Shown here: piece after piece, positions 36,188 to 45,188 of the stretch
Numbering within the stretch: position 1 is the first letter of the stretch
Layout: each line of letters begins with the position of its first letter
From: an uncultured Candidatus Binatia bacterium
GTDB lineage: Bacteria > Desulfobacterota > Binatia > UBA9968 > JAJDTQ01
Assembly: GCA_958295985.1 (NCBI GenBank)
Contig: CATQHV010000001.1
Coordinates: 61,655-125,654 of the forward strand
Direction: 5' to 3'
Length of the DNA stretch: 64,000 nt
Program-made: the position numbers and the translations under genes
Notes under the pieces: generated by a model
What the model was told of the DNA's origin: nothing
The model's input: only the letters and a program-made list of their open reading frames with translations
The model's database searches: none

Positions 36188-36601
36188 CTATTTTTGTAGT
36201 ATTTCCCTAATATCCCGCAACGTTGCAGCCATCTCCTTTAGTGTTACAGCCGTTTCCTTCTGGGACGCCGACATCTCCTTCTGGGACGCCGACATCTCCT
36301 TCTGGGACGCCGACATCTCCTTCTGGGACACGGCTATACCGACCAGTCTTTCGTCCATTTTATCGAGGGTGGTGTTTTGCTTGTCAAACCTCTTGTACAG
36401 GTTTTGTGCAACCTGTCTTGTCGTAAGCATCATGTAGATTCCTACGCTACCGGCTATAATAAAGGCAGCCCCGACCGCCTGGGTCGCCTCTGAGATCTGG
36501 GGGATATAACCCCGGTAGAGGAACACCATCCCCGCACCTATGAATCCAATCAAAAGCAGGTTGTCCAGTATCTTGTCGCGTATGTCCTCCATGCCTTTCA
36601 T
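36188..36601 (-). CDS. Membrane protein with heptad-repeat coiled coil
   Basis: 137 residues. Two transmembrane helices lie in the N-terminal half (LLLIGFIGAGMVFLYRGYI and GAAFIIAGSVGIYMML), followed by a cytoplasmic coiled coil with exact tandem copies of a seven-residue unit (SQKEMSA) and ending in ATLRDIREILQK. The open frame extends to 36997, but a minus-strand TATA-like TTTTTTAAG at 36622-36630 sits about 25 bases before the ATG at 36601, so I use that start. It resembles small membrane tethers or chemoreceptor-like stalks; function unknown. Confidence 0.65.
   Translation of the reverse strand: MKGMEDIRDKILDNLLLIGFIGAGMVFLYRGYIPQISEATQAVGAAFIIAGSVGIYMMLTTRQVAQNLYKRFDKQNTTLDKMDERLVGIAVSQKEMSASQKEMSASQKEMSASQKETAVTLKEMAATLRDIREILQK
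36255..36336 (-). repeat. 21-bp tandem repeat encoding a heptad
   Basis: Three exact units and a partial fourth of a 21-base repeat encode SQKEMSA. The unit length of one coiled-coil heptad means copy-number changes alter stalk length without breaking the frame. Confidence 0.85.
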
Positions 36602-36631
36602 GCCTTTGATGCCCCCATGCCTTAAAAAAGT

Positions 36632-37078
36632 GGTTTGGTGTGCGATAAGCTGACCAAAGGTGACCCCGATTTTGACCAAATCTGCACCTGTGTGTACGTC
36701 GTCCCGCAACGCCCCCCGCCTGCGGCACATGGCGGCAATGCCGCGGCCGGACGTGACGGTACGCGCATCCGTCCCGGTTTTTCCGTCAGATGGCACAACC
36801 CTGCTCGTCCGCTCCGGGCTACGGTGTGGCGAGGGTATCTGCCATGCTCCCCATCCTTGCGGCAGGTGCCCGGGTGTCATCCGCGCGCACCGCCGCCGCC
36901 GGTGGCGGCCGACACCAGGTACCGGACATCGGCTCCATACCGGGTAATGCCTGCCACCGGAACGTACAATGAGCGATATGCGCGCAGTCCCCATCATGGG
37001 GCGGCGGGGGCGTTATGTGCGTACTTGATGCGCAACGGATCCGAACGCGGCAAGGCCGTCCCTGCGGGGGCCGGCGGC
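36632..37078. other. Intergenic region between membrane-protein and TPR genes
   Basis: No gene supported; open frames here are arginine/proline-rich shadows with no promoter. Confidence 0.45.
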
Positions 37079-38239
37079 CTATTCTGCGCCTTTGTTCCTT
37101 GCCATCCTGTCCCGGAACCTTGCCGCCTCCTTGTACCTGCCCAGGGCGTTCAGTGCGGTATACTTGCCGATGTGGGCGCCCGGCGAACTCGGATCCAGTT
37201 TTACCGCCCTCTCAAAATGTTTCAGCGCCTCCCTGTACCTGCCCAGCGCACTCAGGGCGCCGCCCTTGGCGCAGCGGGCGTTGGCATCGCCCGGATCCGT
37301 CTTTATCGCCACGTCGGCGCATTCTATGGCCTCCTCGTACCTTTTCAGAAAACTCAGCGCGGTGCTTTTGCCAATGTGGGCCTCCGCATCGCCCGGTTCC
37401 AGCTCCGCGGCCCTCCCGAAATACCCCAGCGCCTCCCCGTGCCTGCCCATGGCGCCTGTCACGTCGCCCATGCACATGTGGGCATCCGCGTTCTCCGGTT
37501 CCAGCTCTACGGTCCTTCCAAAACACCCTGCCGCCTCCTCGTACCTTTTCAGAAAACTCAGCTCGTCGCCCCTTTTGAGGTGGGCATCCGCACGGTCCGG
37601 CTCCATCTCCGTCACCCTTCCAAAGTACCCTGCCGCCTCCTCATGTCTGTCCAGCGAACTTAGCGTGTCACCCATGCCAAAATACGCCTCCGCACGGTCC
37701 GGCCCAGGTTCCAGCTCGGCGGCCCTCTCAAAACACCCCAGCGCCTCCTCGTGCCTGTCAAGGATGTTTAGCAAACCCCCCATGCCCAAATGGACCTCCG
37801 CGTGATCCGGCTCCATCTCCGCCACCTTTTCAAAACACCCCAGCGCCTCCTCGTGCCTGTCCAGGGCGCTCAGCGCGCCACCCATGCTAAAGTACACGTC
37901 CCCGTGATCCAGCCCCATCCGCACCGTCCTCTCAAAACACCCCAGCGCCTCCTCGTGCCTGTCCAGGGCGCTCAGCGCGCCACCCATGCCAAAATACGCC
38001 TCTGCCAGATCCGGGTCAATCTCGATCACCCTCTCAAAACACCCCAGCGCCTCCTCGTACCTGCCCAAGGAATACAGCGCGTTACCCCTACCAAGGTGGG
38101 CCTCCGCCCGATCCGGCCGCGTCCTTATCGCCCTCCCGAAGAACTCCGATGCCTCGGCGTATCTTTCCTGATGGTACAGCTCAAAACCCTCCACAAGATC
38201 GCCATCCGGGCGGCGGCGGCCCCGCTCGCCGTCATTCAT
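37079..38239 (-). CDS. TPR-repeat protein, 386 residues
   Basis: About ten consecutive 34-residue tetratricopeptide repeats (consensus MGGALSALDRHEEALGCFER followed by A-x-E-x-E-P-D) cover almost the whole protein, with a short charged N-terminus (MNDGERGRRRPDGD) and no membrane segment, so it is likely cytoplasmic. Repeats in the middle are nearly identical, suggesting expansion. The start is the ATG at 38239; no clear TATA box precedes it. TPRs mediate protein-protein interaction. It is a different family member from the TPR protein at 21299, which has a hydrophobic N-terminus. Confidence 0.85.
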   Translation of the reverse strand: MNDGERGRRRPDGDLVEGFELYHQERYAEASEFFGRAIRTRPDRAEAHLGRGNALYSLGRYEEALGCFERVIEIDPDLAEAYFGMGGALSALDRHEEALGCFERTVRMGLDHGDVYFSMGGALSALDRHEEALGCFEKVAEMEPDHAEVHLGMGGLLNILDRHEEALGCFERAAELEPGPDRAEAYFGMGDTLSSLDRHEEAAGYFGRVTEMEPDRADAHLKRGDELSFLKRYEEAAGCFGRTVELEPENADAHMCMGDVTGAMGRHGEALGYFGRAAELEPGDAEAHIGKSTALSFLKRYEEAIECADVAIKTDPGDANARCAKGGALSALGRYREALKHFERAVKLDPSSPGAHIGKYTALNALGRYKEAARFRDRMARNKGAE

Positions 38240-38566
38240 TTTTTACTCGACACACCATGGTCAATCCCCGGACACCCCTGCTCGCTTTACGCCCGCCAAT
38301 CATCACTGGACATGCGGGCGCTTCGTATTTTAACTGTGTACCGGCCACCGGCGCGGGCGGCATCCGTTTGAAGGCCCCATACCTCCAAGATTACGCGGCC
38401 TGTGGGCCGGGATGGGCGGGGCGGGGCGTGGGGGGGGGGAGAAAGGGGCCGGATGTGCAGGGAGGCCGTGGAAGGGGGGGCGGGAGAGGGGAATGGGGGA
38501 GTGGAATGGGGGAGTGGACGGCGACATGGACGGCGGACGTGCAGACACGCGCGGGCGGTTTTGAAT
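38240..38566. other. Intergenic region with purine-rich tract
   Basis: No gene seen. A G-rich tract spans about 38410-38515, including two copies of GGGGGAGTGGA. The right end is the promoter of the precorrin-2 dehydrogenase gene. Confidence 0.5.
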
Positions 38567-38575
38567 CTATAAATA
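38567..38575 (+). promoter_or_regulatory. TATA box of heme gene cluster, fixes TTG start
   Basis: CTATAAATA lies 24-32 bases before the TTG at 38599, which selects that codon as start of precorrin-2 dehydrogenase and marks the likely promoter for the downstream hemA gene too. Confidence 0.75.
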
Positions 38576-38598
38576 GAAATTCGGGGGTCCGGGGATCG

Positions 38599-39255
38599 TT
38601 GATAGTCGATCTCCATCTGAACGGCCGGCTGGTGGTGGTCGTGGGCGGGGGCTCGGAGGGGCTCAAAAAGATCAACTCGCTGCTGACACAGGACTGCCGG
38701 ATCCTGCTGGTATCGGACAGGACGAACGCGCAGATAGACGGGTATGTCAGGGAGAAAAGGATCCGGTTTGAAAGGGCCGCGCTGACCGATGCGGACATCC
38801 TTTCAAGATACGATCCGTATGTGGTCATGGCTACCACGGACGACAGGGAGCTGAACCGCAGGATAGCCCGGAAGGCAAAGGAGATGGGGTGCCTCTCGTA
38901 CGCCTCGGACGACCCGGAGGCCAGCGACTTTGCGCACCCCTCGGTGATCAACATCGGGGACGCCGTCCAGGTGGCCGTCTCCACCGGGGGCCAGAGCCCG
39001 ATAATGGCAAAAAGGATCCGGATCGAGGCCGAAAAGGTCCTAAAGGGTGTCGTGACCGAGGAGGATGTGGCGCAGATAAAACTGCAGAGGATAGCCCGGG
39101 AGAGGGCCCGCGGGCTGATCCCGACGCAGCGGGAGCGGAGGCGGTTCCTGTATGCTGTTCTGGGCGACGGCGCGGTCCGGGAGTCGATACGGGCGGGGGA
39201 TTTCGACGGCGCCCGCGCGCGGATGGACGGCATGCTGGGGGAGTGGGGGGGATGA
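38599..39255 (+). CDS. Precorrin-2 dehydrogenase / sirohydrochlorin ferrochelatase-like
   Basis: 218 residues of the Met8/CysG-N type: an N-terminal Rossmann fold (LIVDLHLNGRLVVVVGGGSE), the dehydrogenase middle (YVVMATTDDRELNRRIARKA) and FAHPSVINIGDAVQVAVSTGGQSP, then a helical dimerisation domain. It oxidises precorrin-2 to sirohydrochlorin and may insert iron, giving siroheme. The start is TTG, selected by the TATA box; the open frame further upstream is low complexity. The stop overlaps the ATG of hemA by 4 bases, so the two genes are translationally coupled. Confidence 0.9.
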   Translation: MIVDLHLNGRLVVVVGGGSEGLKKINSLLTQDCRILLVSDRTNAQIDGYVREKRIRFERAALTDADILSRYDPYVVMATTDDRELNRRIARKAKEMGCLSYASDDPEASDFAHPSVINIGDAVQVAVSTGGQSPIMAKRIRIEAEKVLKGVVTEEDVAQIKLQRIARERARGLIPTQRERRRFLYAVLGDGAVRESIRAGDFDGARARMDGMLGEWGG

Positions 39256-40592
39256 AAAGCGGGATAGTTAACGCAAGGGTCACATTCCACAACTCGCCGA
39301 TCCACGTCCTTGAACGGTTCATCTTCAAGGACATGGGCCAGGCATACGAGCAGTTCCGGAGGCACTCTGGAACCGACGAATGCGTGATCCTGCAGACATG
39401 CAACCGCGTGGAGCTGTTTGCGACGGGGCAACGCGACATGCGGAAGATAAAAAAGACGTGGGCGTCGCTTGCGGGACTTGACGAGAATGCGTTTGACGAA
39501 AACCTGGTGTATGCGGAGGGGGCCGAGGCGTGCCGCCACCTGCTGAGGCTGACCTCGGGCCTTGACTCGATGGTGGTGGGGGAGGAGCAGATCCTGGGCC
39601 AGGTAAAGGACTCGATCTCGGGGGCGCGGCACGCAAGCTCATCCGGGGAGCGCCTCAACACGCTGTTTGACAAGGCGATCAGGTCGGGCACCCGCATACG
39701 GAACTCGACGGGGATAGGCAGGGGGGGCGTCTCGGTGGGATCCATGGCCGTAAGGCTGGCCGAGGAGAACGTGGACGACCTGAAATCAAAGAGGATCCTG
39801 CTGATAGGCACGGGGGAGATAGCCACGCTGGTGACCAAGTCGCTGACGCGGAGGGGGTATGCCTTTGACGTGACAAGCCGGAACCTGCGGCGCGCGGGGG
39901 CGTTCTGCGAGGCGCAGGGGGGCGGAAGACCCGTCCGGTTCGAGGACACGATCTCCGGGTTCGGCGGGTACGACGTGATCCTGGTGGCGACGACTGCCCC
40001 CTACTCCCTGGTGACCTACGAAAGGATCACCGCCGCGATCGGGGGGAGGCCGCAGGGGATGATGATACTGGATCTCTCGAATCCCCGGACCGTCGACGAG
40101 CGGGTGGCCACGCTGTCGGGCGTCAAGCTGATGAACCTTGATCAGATTGCCGAGATGGTGGACAGGAACATGAAAAGCAGGATAGACAAGGTGAAAACCG
40201 TCGAAGACATAATTAGCGGCGAGCTGGAGGTACTGGAGGCGTCAATGAACAGACTCAACGCGGAACCGCTTGTCAGGGAGGTCTTTAAAAGCATCGATGC
40301 GCTGCGGGTGAGGGAGCTGCAAAAGGCGCTGAGGATCCTGGGGGAGGATGACGCTGACAGGATACGGGTCATAGACGAGCTGACCCGGGCCGTGGTGGAG
40401 GGGATCGTCTCTACGCCCATGAACAACCTGCGCAGGGCCTCCGAGGGCGGGGAGACAGATATCGTCGACGTGGCCGGCCGGCTGTTTGACTATGCAAAGG
40501 GCGGCGGCGGGGATGCGGCGGCGGCGGCGGCGGATCCGGACAAAACGCGGGACGCCCCGGGGGAGGGCGCATCCGGACAGGACGCACCCTGA
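39252..40592 (+). CDS. hemA: Glutamyl-tRNA reductase
   Basis: 446 residues. The catalytic Cys is C50 in the motif ILQTCNRVELF; the conserved LDSMVVGEEQILGQVK follows, then the NADPH-binding domain (ILLIGTGEIATLVTKSL) and the C-terminal dimerisation helices. It reduces glutamyl-tRNA to glutamate-1-semialdehyde, the first step of tetrapyrrole synthesis. The tail after about residue 415 (Gly/Ala/Asp-rich, with five alanines) is an extension beyond the normal family length. Overlaps the precorrin-2 dehydrogenase gene by 4 bases. Confidence 0.96.
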   Translation: MKSGIVNARVTFHNSPIHVLERFIFKDMGQAYEQFRRHSGTDECVILQTCNRVELFATGQRDMRKIKKTWASLAGLDENAFDENLVYAEGAEACRHLLRLTSGLDSMVVGEEQILGQVKDSISGARHASSSGERLNTLFDKAIRSGTRIRNSTGIGRGGVSVGSMAVRLAEENVDDLKSKRILLIGTGEIATLVTKSLTRRGYAFDVTSRNLRRAGAFCEAQGGGRPVRFEDTISGFGGYDVILVATTAPYSLVTYERITAAIGGRPQGMMILDLSNPRTVDERVATLSGVKLMNLDQIAEMVDRNMKSRIDKVKTVEDIISGELEVLEASMNRLNAEPLVREVFKSIDALRVRELQKALRILGEDDADRIRVIDELTRAVVEGIVSTPMNNLRRASEGGETDIVDVAGRLFDYAKGGGGDAAAAAADPDKTRDAPGEGASGQDAP

Positions 40593-40701
40593 CCACGACC
40601 GGATCCGACCGGATGCGGCGGCGGCGCGCGGTTTTTGCCGGCCCACCGGAAAAAAAAACCGGACGGGTGGGACGCACGGCCCGGCAGGTGATCCGCCTAG
40701 A

Positions 40702-40708
40702 TTATATT
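40702..40708 (+). promoter_or_regulatory. TATA box of hemB, fixes TTG start
   Basis: TTATATT lies 23-29 bases before the TTG at 40731, supporting that start for a leaderless hemB mRNA separate from hemA. Confidence 0.75.
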
Positions 40709-40730
40709 TGCAGTACGGGAAACCGCGGTA

Positions 40731-41714
40731 TTGCCGTTTCCGACCACCCGACTCCGAAGACTGCGCGCCTCCGACGGGATGAGGCGGCTGGTCCGGGAGA
40801 CACGGCTGTCCGCCGCGGACCTCATCGCACCAGTGTTCGTCCAGGAGGATCTGGGGGCCCGGGTGCAGGTGGACTCGATGCCCGGCCTGGAAAGGCTTCC
40901 GCTGGGGGACGTCACCTGCGAGGTGGAGGCGATCCAAAAGCTGGGGGTCCCGGCGGTCATGCTGTTCGGGATCCCCTCGGGCAAGGACGGCACCGGCTCG
41001 CGGGCGTTTGACGAGAACGGGATCGTCCAGAGGGCGATCTCCCAGATCAAAGGGTGCTTTGGCGACCGGATGGTGGTAATGGCCGACGTCTGCCTGTGCC
41101 AGTACACCTCCTCGGGACACTGCGGGATAGTCCGGGGGGACAGGATCGACAACGACACTACCAACGCGGTCCTGTCCCGGATTGCGGCAAGCCAGGCGGC
41201 GGCGGGGGCCGACGTGGTATCGCCGTCGGCGATGATGGACGGCCAGGTGGCGGCCATCAGGGGGGGCCTGGACGGCGCGGGGTTTGCAGACGTCGCGATA
41301 ATGTCGCACTCTGCAAAGCACAGATCCTCGTTCTATTCCCCGTTCCGTGATGCGGCCGGATGCGCGCCGAAGTTCGGGGACAGACGGACGTACCAGGTCC
41401 CGTTCACCAACGCGAGGGAGGCCATGAGGGAGGTGGCATCGGACGTCCGCGAGGGGGTGGACATCGTGATGATAAAGCCGGCGCTGTCCTACCTGGACCT
41501 GATCGCGGAGACCCGGAGGCGGTTCGACGTACCCGTGTCCGCATACAGCGTGTCCGGGGAATACGCGCTGGTAAAGGCCGCGGCCATGCGGGGGTGGGTG
41601 GACGAGGACGAGATCATACGGGAGGTACTCCACTCCATCAGGAGGGCCGGCGCGGACATGATAGTGACATACTTTGCAAAGCAGGCCGCCCGGACCCTGG
41701 ACGATGACCGATGA
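40731..41714 (+). CDS. hemB: Porphobilinogen synthase
   Basis: 327 residues of the ALA dehydratase family. The Zn-binding cysteines are seen in ADVCLCQYTSSGHCG (C121, C123, C131), and the Schiff-base lysines are K196 (SHSAKHRSSFYSPFRDA) and K249 (IVMIKPALSYLD). It condenses two 5-aminolevulinate molecules to porphobilinogen. Start TTG chosen from TATA spacing. Its TGA overlaps the ATG of a small hypothetical gene by 4 bases. The gene for glutamate-1-semialdehyde aminotransferase is not in this window. Confidence 0.97.
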   Translation: MPFPTTRLRRLRASDGMRRLVRETRLSAADLIAPVFVQEDLGARVQVDSMPGLERLPLGDVTCEVEAIQKLGVPAVMLFGIPSGKDGTGSRAFDENGIVQRAISQIKGCFGDRMVVMADVCLCQYTSSGHCGIVRGDRIDNDTTNAVLSRIAASQAAAGADVVSPSAMMDGQVAAIRGGLDGAGFADVAIMSHSAKHRSSFYSPFRDAAGCAPKFGDRRTYQVPFTNAREAMREVASDVREGVDIVMIKPALSYLDLIAETRRRFDVPVSAYSVSGEYALVKAAAMRGWVDEDEIIREVLHSIRRAGADMIVTYFAKQAARTLDDDR

Positions 41715-42025
41715 GGGACGACGAGCGCTTTGAGCTGGAACGGGCCTTTGACCTGCTTCCGCACGTGGCCGGGGCCAGCTGGGCCACCCTCTGGTTCAGG
41801 CTGAGCGGGATCCGGGCCCCCACGGCCGAGGAGTTCCGTGAAAAGTCCATCGAATACTTTGAGAGGCTGGACCGCCTGTTCGGGTCGTTTCCGGCGGCCG
41901 ACGGGAGGTTCGAGGAGATATCCGGGTTCATCGCACGGAGGCGGGATCTTGAGGTCAGAAGGATCAGGGACGGCCTCAACGGGGAGATCGAGAAAAGGCA
42001 CCGGCGCTACCTGGATTACGGGTGA
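41711..42025 (+). CDS. Hypothetical protein coupled to hemB
   Basis: 104 residues, highly charged and probably all-helical (RFELERAFDLLPHVAGASWA and DLEVRRIRDGLNGEIEKRH). No family recognised. The ATG overlaps the hemB stop, so it is translated from the hemB transcript; a role linked to heme synthesis is guilt by association only. Confidence 0.75.
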   Translation: MRDDERFELERAFDLLPHVAGASWATLWFRLSGIRAPTAEEFREKSIEYFERLDRLFGSFPAADGRFEEISGFIARRRDLEVRRIRDGLNGEIEKRHRRYLDYG

Positions 42026-42081
42026 GCCGGCACGGGTTTTTCAGGCGGCCCGCGGCGGGAACATGGGCGGAAAAAAAACCG

Positions 42082-42411
42082 TCATTGGACCTCGCCCTCC
42101 AGCAGATCGATTATCTCCAAAAAGCGCTCCCTGCTCTTCCTGAGGATCACCTCGGGATAGTCCTCCAGCGTGTAGACGTACTGCTGGTTGAACGTGGGAA
42201 TGATGGTGCCGCCGGAGGTCACCAGCTGCTCTATGACGTAGTTTCTGGCAAGCGAGCAGACGATCTCCTCGTAGTTTCCGTCCTCCTCCTCCAGGGTCTG
42301 GCGGTACAGCACGATCGGTTTGTTCGTACTCTCCGCAATCTTGGAGCCCTTGCGCAGCAGTCCTGCAAGGTGGTTTACCTGCCAGGCATCCAGGCTGATC
42401 TGCTTTACCAT
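42082..42411 (-). CDS. Hypothetical protein, 109 residues
   Basis: Mixed alpha/beta product (WQVNHLAGLLRKGSKIAEST, then NYEEIVCSLARNYVIEQLV) with no recognised domain. A minus-strand TATA (TTAAATAG near 42432-42439) lies about 21-28 bases before the ATG, which together with non-repetitive codon use argues that it is a real gene. It ends shortly after the convergent hemB operon. Confidence 0.75.
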   Translation of the reverse strand: MVKQISLDAWQVNHLAGLLRKGSKIAESTNKPIVLYRQTLEEEDGNYEEIVCSLARNYVIEQLVTSGGTIIPTFNQQYVYTLEDYPEVILRKSRERFLEIIDLLEGEVQ

Positions 42412-42506
42412 GGTACTGTTACGCCGGTTTTCTATTTAACCTCCGGCTTTTTCCCGCGGCCTGCCAGCCCGCATGATCCGCGGGGCATCCGGCGGTCTTC
42501 GCCCCG

Positions 42507-43091
42507 TCACATGTCGAGCGCGCGGGAGTGTTTTCTGGTGTGCGGGCGCTCGCCCGAATACCTTCTCCTCATGTGGCCCGACGGCCTGCCGTACAAAAGT
42601 TCCAGGAACCACGATTCGTGCTCGATCTCCTCGGCCAGGATGTCCTTTGCTATATCGTATGTGGTGGGATCCTTTCCGTGCGTCATCCTGCAGACCTTGT
42701 CCCAGTTTACGATCGCGCCCTGCTCGGCCTTGAGGCACTTCTCCAGGATCGCCCTCAGATCCGTCGGGTCCGGCGGAAGCTGCAGGAACTCGCACCCGGA
42801 CATCTTTACAAAGTCCGACGCGTCGGCCGGCAACGAGCCGCCCAGCTGGTGGATCCGCTCTATACACGACTCAAAGTGGCTGAGATCCTCGAGCCTCGCG
42901 TCCTCGATGATCCCCTTGACGCCCTCGCCCTCCATCCCGGTACAGTGCGTCCTCAGGCTCGTAAAGTAATAGTACGCGGTAAACTCCACCGAGGCGTTGT
43001 GGACCAGGGCCCCGACCAGCTCGTCCACGTCGATACCGTTCTGCCCGAGGATGTTCACCCCGACCACGTTGAATTTTTCGGTACCGGACAT
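42507..43091 (-). CDS. Dps-like ferritin (DPSL type)
   Basis: 194 residues forming a four-helix ferritin-like domain. Metal ligands are seen in ASVEFTAYYYFTSLRTHCTG, IIEDARLEDLSHFESCIER and ILAEEIEHESWFLELL. The EFTxYYYxTxLR and DARLEDxxHFE patterns match the archaeal Dps-like subgroup, which oxidises and stores iron using H2O2 and so protects DNA. A basic C-terminal tail (RRRYSGERPHTRKHSR) could bind DNA. A TATA box TTTATAAG lies 22-29 bases upstream of the ATG at 43091. The open frame extends further, but beyond the promoter. Confidence 0.9.
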   Translation of the reverse strand: MSGTEKFNVVGVNILGQNGIDVDELVGALVHNASVEFTAYYYFTSLRTHCTGMEGEGVKGIIEDARLEDLSHFESCIERIHQLGGSLPADASDFVKMSGCEFLQLPPDPTDLRAILEKCLKAEQGAIVNWDKVCRMTHGKDPTTYDIAKDILAEEIEHESWFLELLYGRPSGHMRRRYSGERPHTRKHSRALDM

Positions 43092-43112
43092 GCATGTGCG
43101 TCCGGCCTCCCG

Positions 43113-43120
43113 CTTATAAA
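43113..43120 (-). promoter_or_regulatory. TATA box of Dps-like gene
   Basis: Minus-strand TTTATAAG at the normal distance from the ATG at 43091; it excludes the upstream extension of the frame. Confidence 0.75.
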
Positions 43121-43123
43121 ACG

Positions 43124-43880
43124 TTATTTGACCATGGTTTCCACCCCGTATTCTGCGGCATCCGTGCGCCGACCCCGGTTTCGGGCACGCCGGGTAATCT
43201 TCTTGATTCGGGGGTTCGGCCGGGGCCGACGCGCGGATACCGCACACCGGCCGGTTCGCCCATGATCGGGGATTTTGGCGGCCGCCCTGCTGGTTTCGGG
43301 CCGGCCGCGGGTTTGCAGTGGACCCGCGGCGGACAGGGCGTCCGTCGGGGTTTCCGGGGTTGTTTTTTCACCCCGTTTTTTGTCCACCGCGGCCTGCGCC
43401 CTGTCCACCGCGGCCTGTTCCGTCTTCATCCATTTTGAAATGGGCGAATAAACATCCAGATTCCTGCCGCTTTCTACGGTGATAACGCAGCCGTAACTGA
43501 GGGACTCTGATCCCTGCCACGATCCTGCCAAAATCGGGGTTGATCTCAAACGTCCATTCGCCTTTTCCGCCCCTCCTGACGTCATATGTCGCTTTATAGG
43601 TCGAATATACGGGCAACTGTCCGATGGCGCGGGCCGGCTGCGCGTTTGTGATCTTTGTCCCGCTTTTTATCAACCGGTATCTGAAACGGCCGTTTGATTG
43701 CGGTGGTTTTCCGACGGACAGCGTGACCGTCACCCTGTCCGCGTTGTCGGGAAACAGGAACGCGTACCGGTGAAACTCGTTCGGATCCCCCCCGTCAAAG
43801 GAACCCTGGATCAGGTAACACACCCTCCACATTGTGGATTTTGTTGCCGCATACATGTCCGGAACCCCGAATCCCCACAT
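43124..43880 (-). pseudogene. Frameshifted hypothetical gene
   Basis: The first part (MYAATKSTMWRVCYLIQGSF to GEWTFEINPDFGRIVAG) continues sensibly in another frame as SWQGSESLSYGCVITVESGR and KWMKTEQAAVDRAQAAVDKK. The frame change lies near 43510-43530. The first half looks beta-rich, the second ends in a short coiled coil and low-complexity tail that runs into the Dps-like promoter. No family recognised. A single-base sequencing error would restore a gene of about 220 residues. Confidence 0.5.
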
Positions 43881-44232
43881 GTTTGACGGAAACGGTTCTC
43901 CATGCGCGGCTCGTAAGATCGGCGGAAGACGGGATTGACGGCTTGACTATGCCGCCAACCGTAAATAATTTCGCCTAATCTACAGCAAACGCCCCAGGGG
44001 AGTGGCTTGGGATGAAATTAATTATGATCGGCGGTACGGTCTTCTGAACGCCCCTGTACACGGCGGTGTTACTCCAACCCCGGGGGCCCAACGGCGGGAA
44101 GTTGGCGGTCGCCATTGACAAGACTTGGTATGACGCCTCCCATACTGCATGTAGGGGATTCCGATGGTTTATAGGGCAATCGAGCCGTTGGAACCATAAA
44201 GTTTTTACGGATAAACACAGCTTGAAAAGCGA
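43881..44232. other. Unexplained region with promoter and structured look
   Basis: A bidirectional AT-rich element (TAAATAATT near 43963) is followed by about 190 bases containing several possible pairings and G/C-rich blocks, for example GGCGGTGTTACTCCAACCCC and CCCATACTGCATGTAGGGG. One frame gives a short tail (NAPVHGGVTPTPGAQRREVG) before a stop, which might be a decayed C-terminus. It does not show the conserved cores of RNase P RNA or SRP RNA. Nature unknown. Confidence 0.4.
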
Positions 44233-44945
44233 ATGTATCTGATATACGTAGACGAATCAGGTGTAATACACGGCGGAAAGAGGGAGGGAAAATTCTTTAT
44301 TCTTTCGGCAATCGTGGTCGATGATCTGCATTGGGATGGGATTGATGCAGATGTAACCAAAGCCAAACAAAAACATTTTCCAGATGATCCGGACACGTTA
44401 GAGATTCACATGTATGACATTTGGCAAAGTAAAAAAAGATACACGGGAATTACGATTGAAGAGCGCAACGCATTCCTGACCGATATTTTTAATATTTTCA
44501 AAACACACGAGTTGACGGTGATATCAACCGTGATAAAAAAGGGTGAATCGGAAAGCAGGTGTGGCAGTGAATGTCTGGAAAAAATGGTCTGGGGAAACAT
44601 GGACAAATTGAAAGGTTTTTGGCCTCAAAGGAAAAACACGGTAACGGAATAATGATTGTGGATTCCAAGAGCCGGCATGAGGACGCCAGAATTAACAGAC
44701 ATGTAAAAACGGCCGGGAGGGATGATGCCAGCCGCACCCTCGCAAGCCACTTGATCGAGGATGTTTTTTTCACCAGATCGGACACACGAAATCTTATACA
44801 GCTGGCAGACGTATCGGCATTCTGCATTCGCCAACACCTGTATGAACATCCCAACATAGAAAACTATTGGAAGATACTCGCATCCAAACTTTGGTGCGAT
44901 GATTCAGAGGCATGCGGGGGTTTTGGATTAAACCTCATCCCCTAA
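44233..44945 (+). pseudogene. Frameshifted DUF3800 protein
   Basis: The N-terminal part starts MYLIYVDESGV and continues KFFILSAIVVDDLHWD, the DESG start of DUF3800 proteins. The C-terminal part, one frame over, has GIMIVDSKSRHED and NLIQLADVSAFCIRQHLYEH, the matching DUF3800 C-terminal Asp motif. The frame must change between 44571 and 44640, and an A6 run at 44579-44584 is the likely place. DUF3800 has an RNase H-like fold and often sits in mobile or defence contexts. AT-rich and probably acquired. Pseudogene, sequencing error and programmed slippage are all possible. Confidence 0.7.
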
Positions 44946-45188
44946 AGATCAAAAGCGCACCAGAATATCCGTGCCGGCCCGGGCCGATCCGTCAAAACCG
45001 GAGGTCATGTGTGGTTTTAACCGGGTTCGGTAACCGGCCGGGTGGCACGAGATGAGCGCCCGCGTCCCAGCCCGCCCGAGTTTACTAAAACATGGGCGGC
45101 CACCCGAACGGCTATTTAAGCCTGTTCAGACCAGTTAAATATGGGACAACGGTAACTAAAGTCGGGTCAAATCAATGATCCATCGGAG
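44946..45188. other. Spacer between DUF3800 gene and IS630 remnant
   Basis: No gene seen; AT-rich promoter-like words (TATTTAAG near 45112 and GTTAAATATG near 45135) occur but nothing coding follows on the plus strand. Confidence 0.4.

Noticed and set aside
37092..37805. 237-codon plus-strand frame over the TPR gene
   Set aside because: Repeated Ser/Ala/Pro pattern is the reverse reading of TPR codons.
43124..43400. Separate gene encoding the basic low-complexity tail
   Set aside because: It is the shifted continuation of the hypothetical gene and runs into the Dps-like promoter, so it is not an independent gene.
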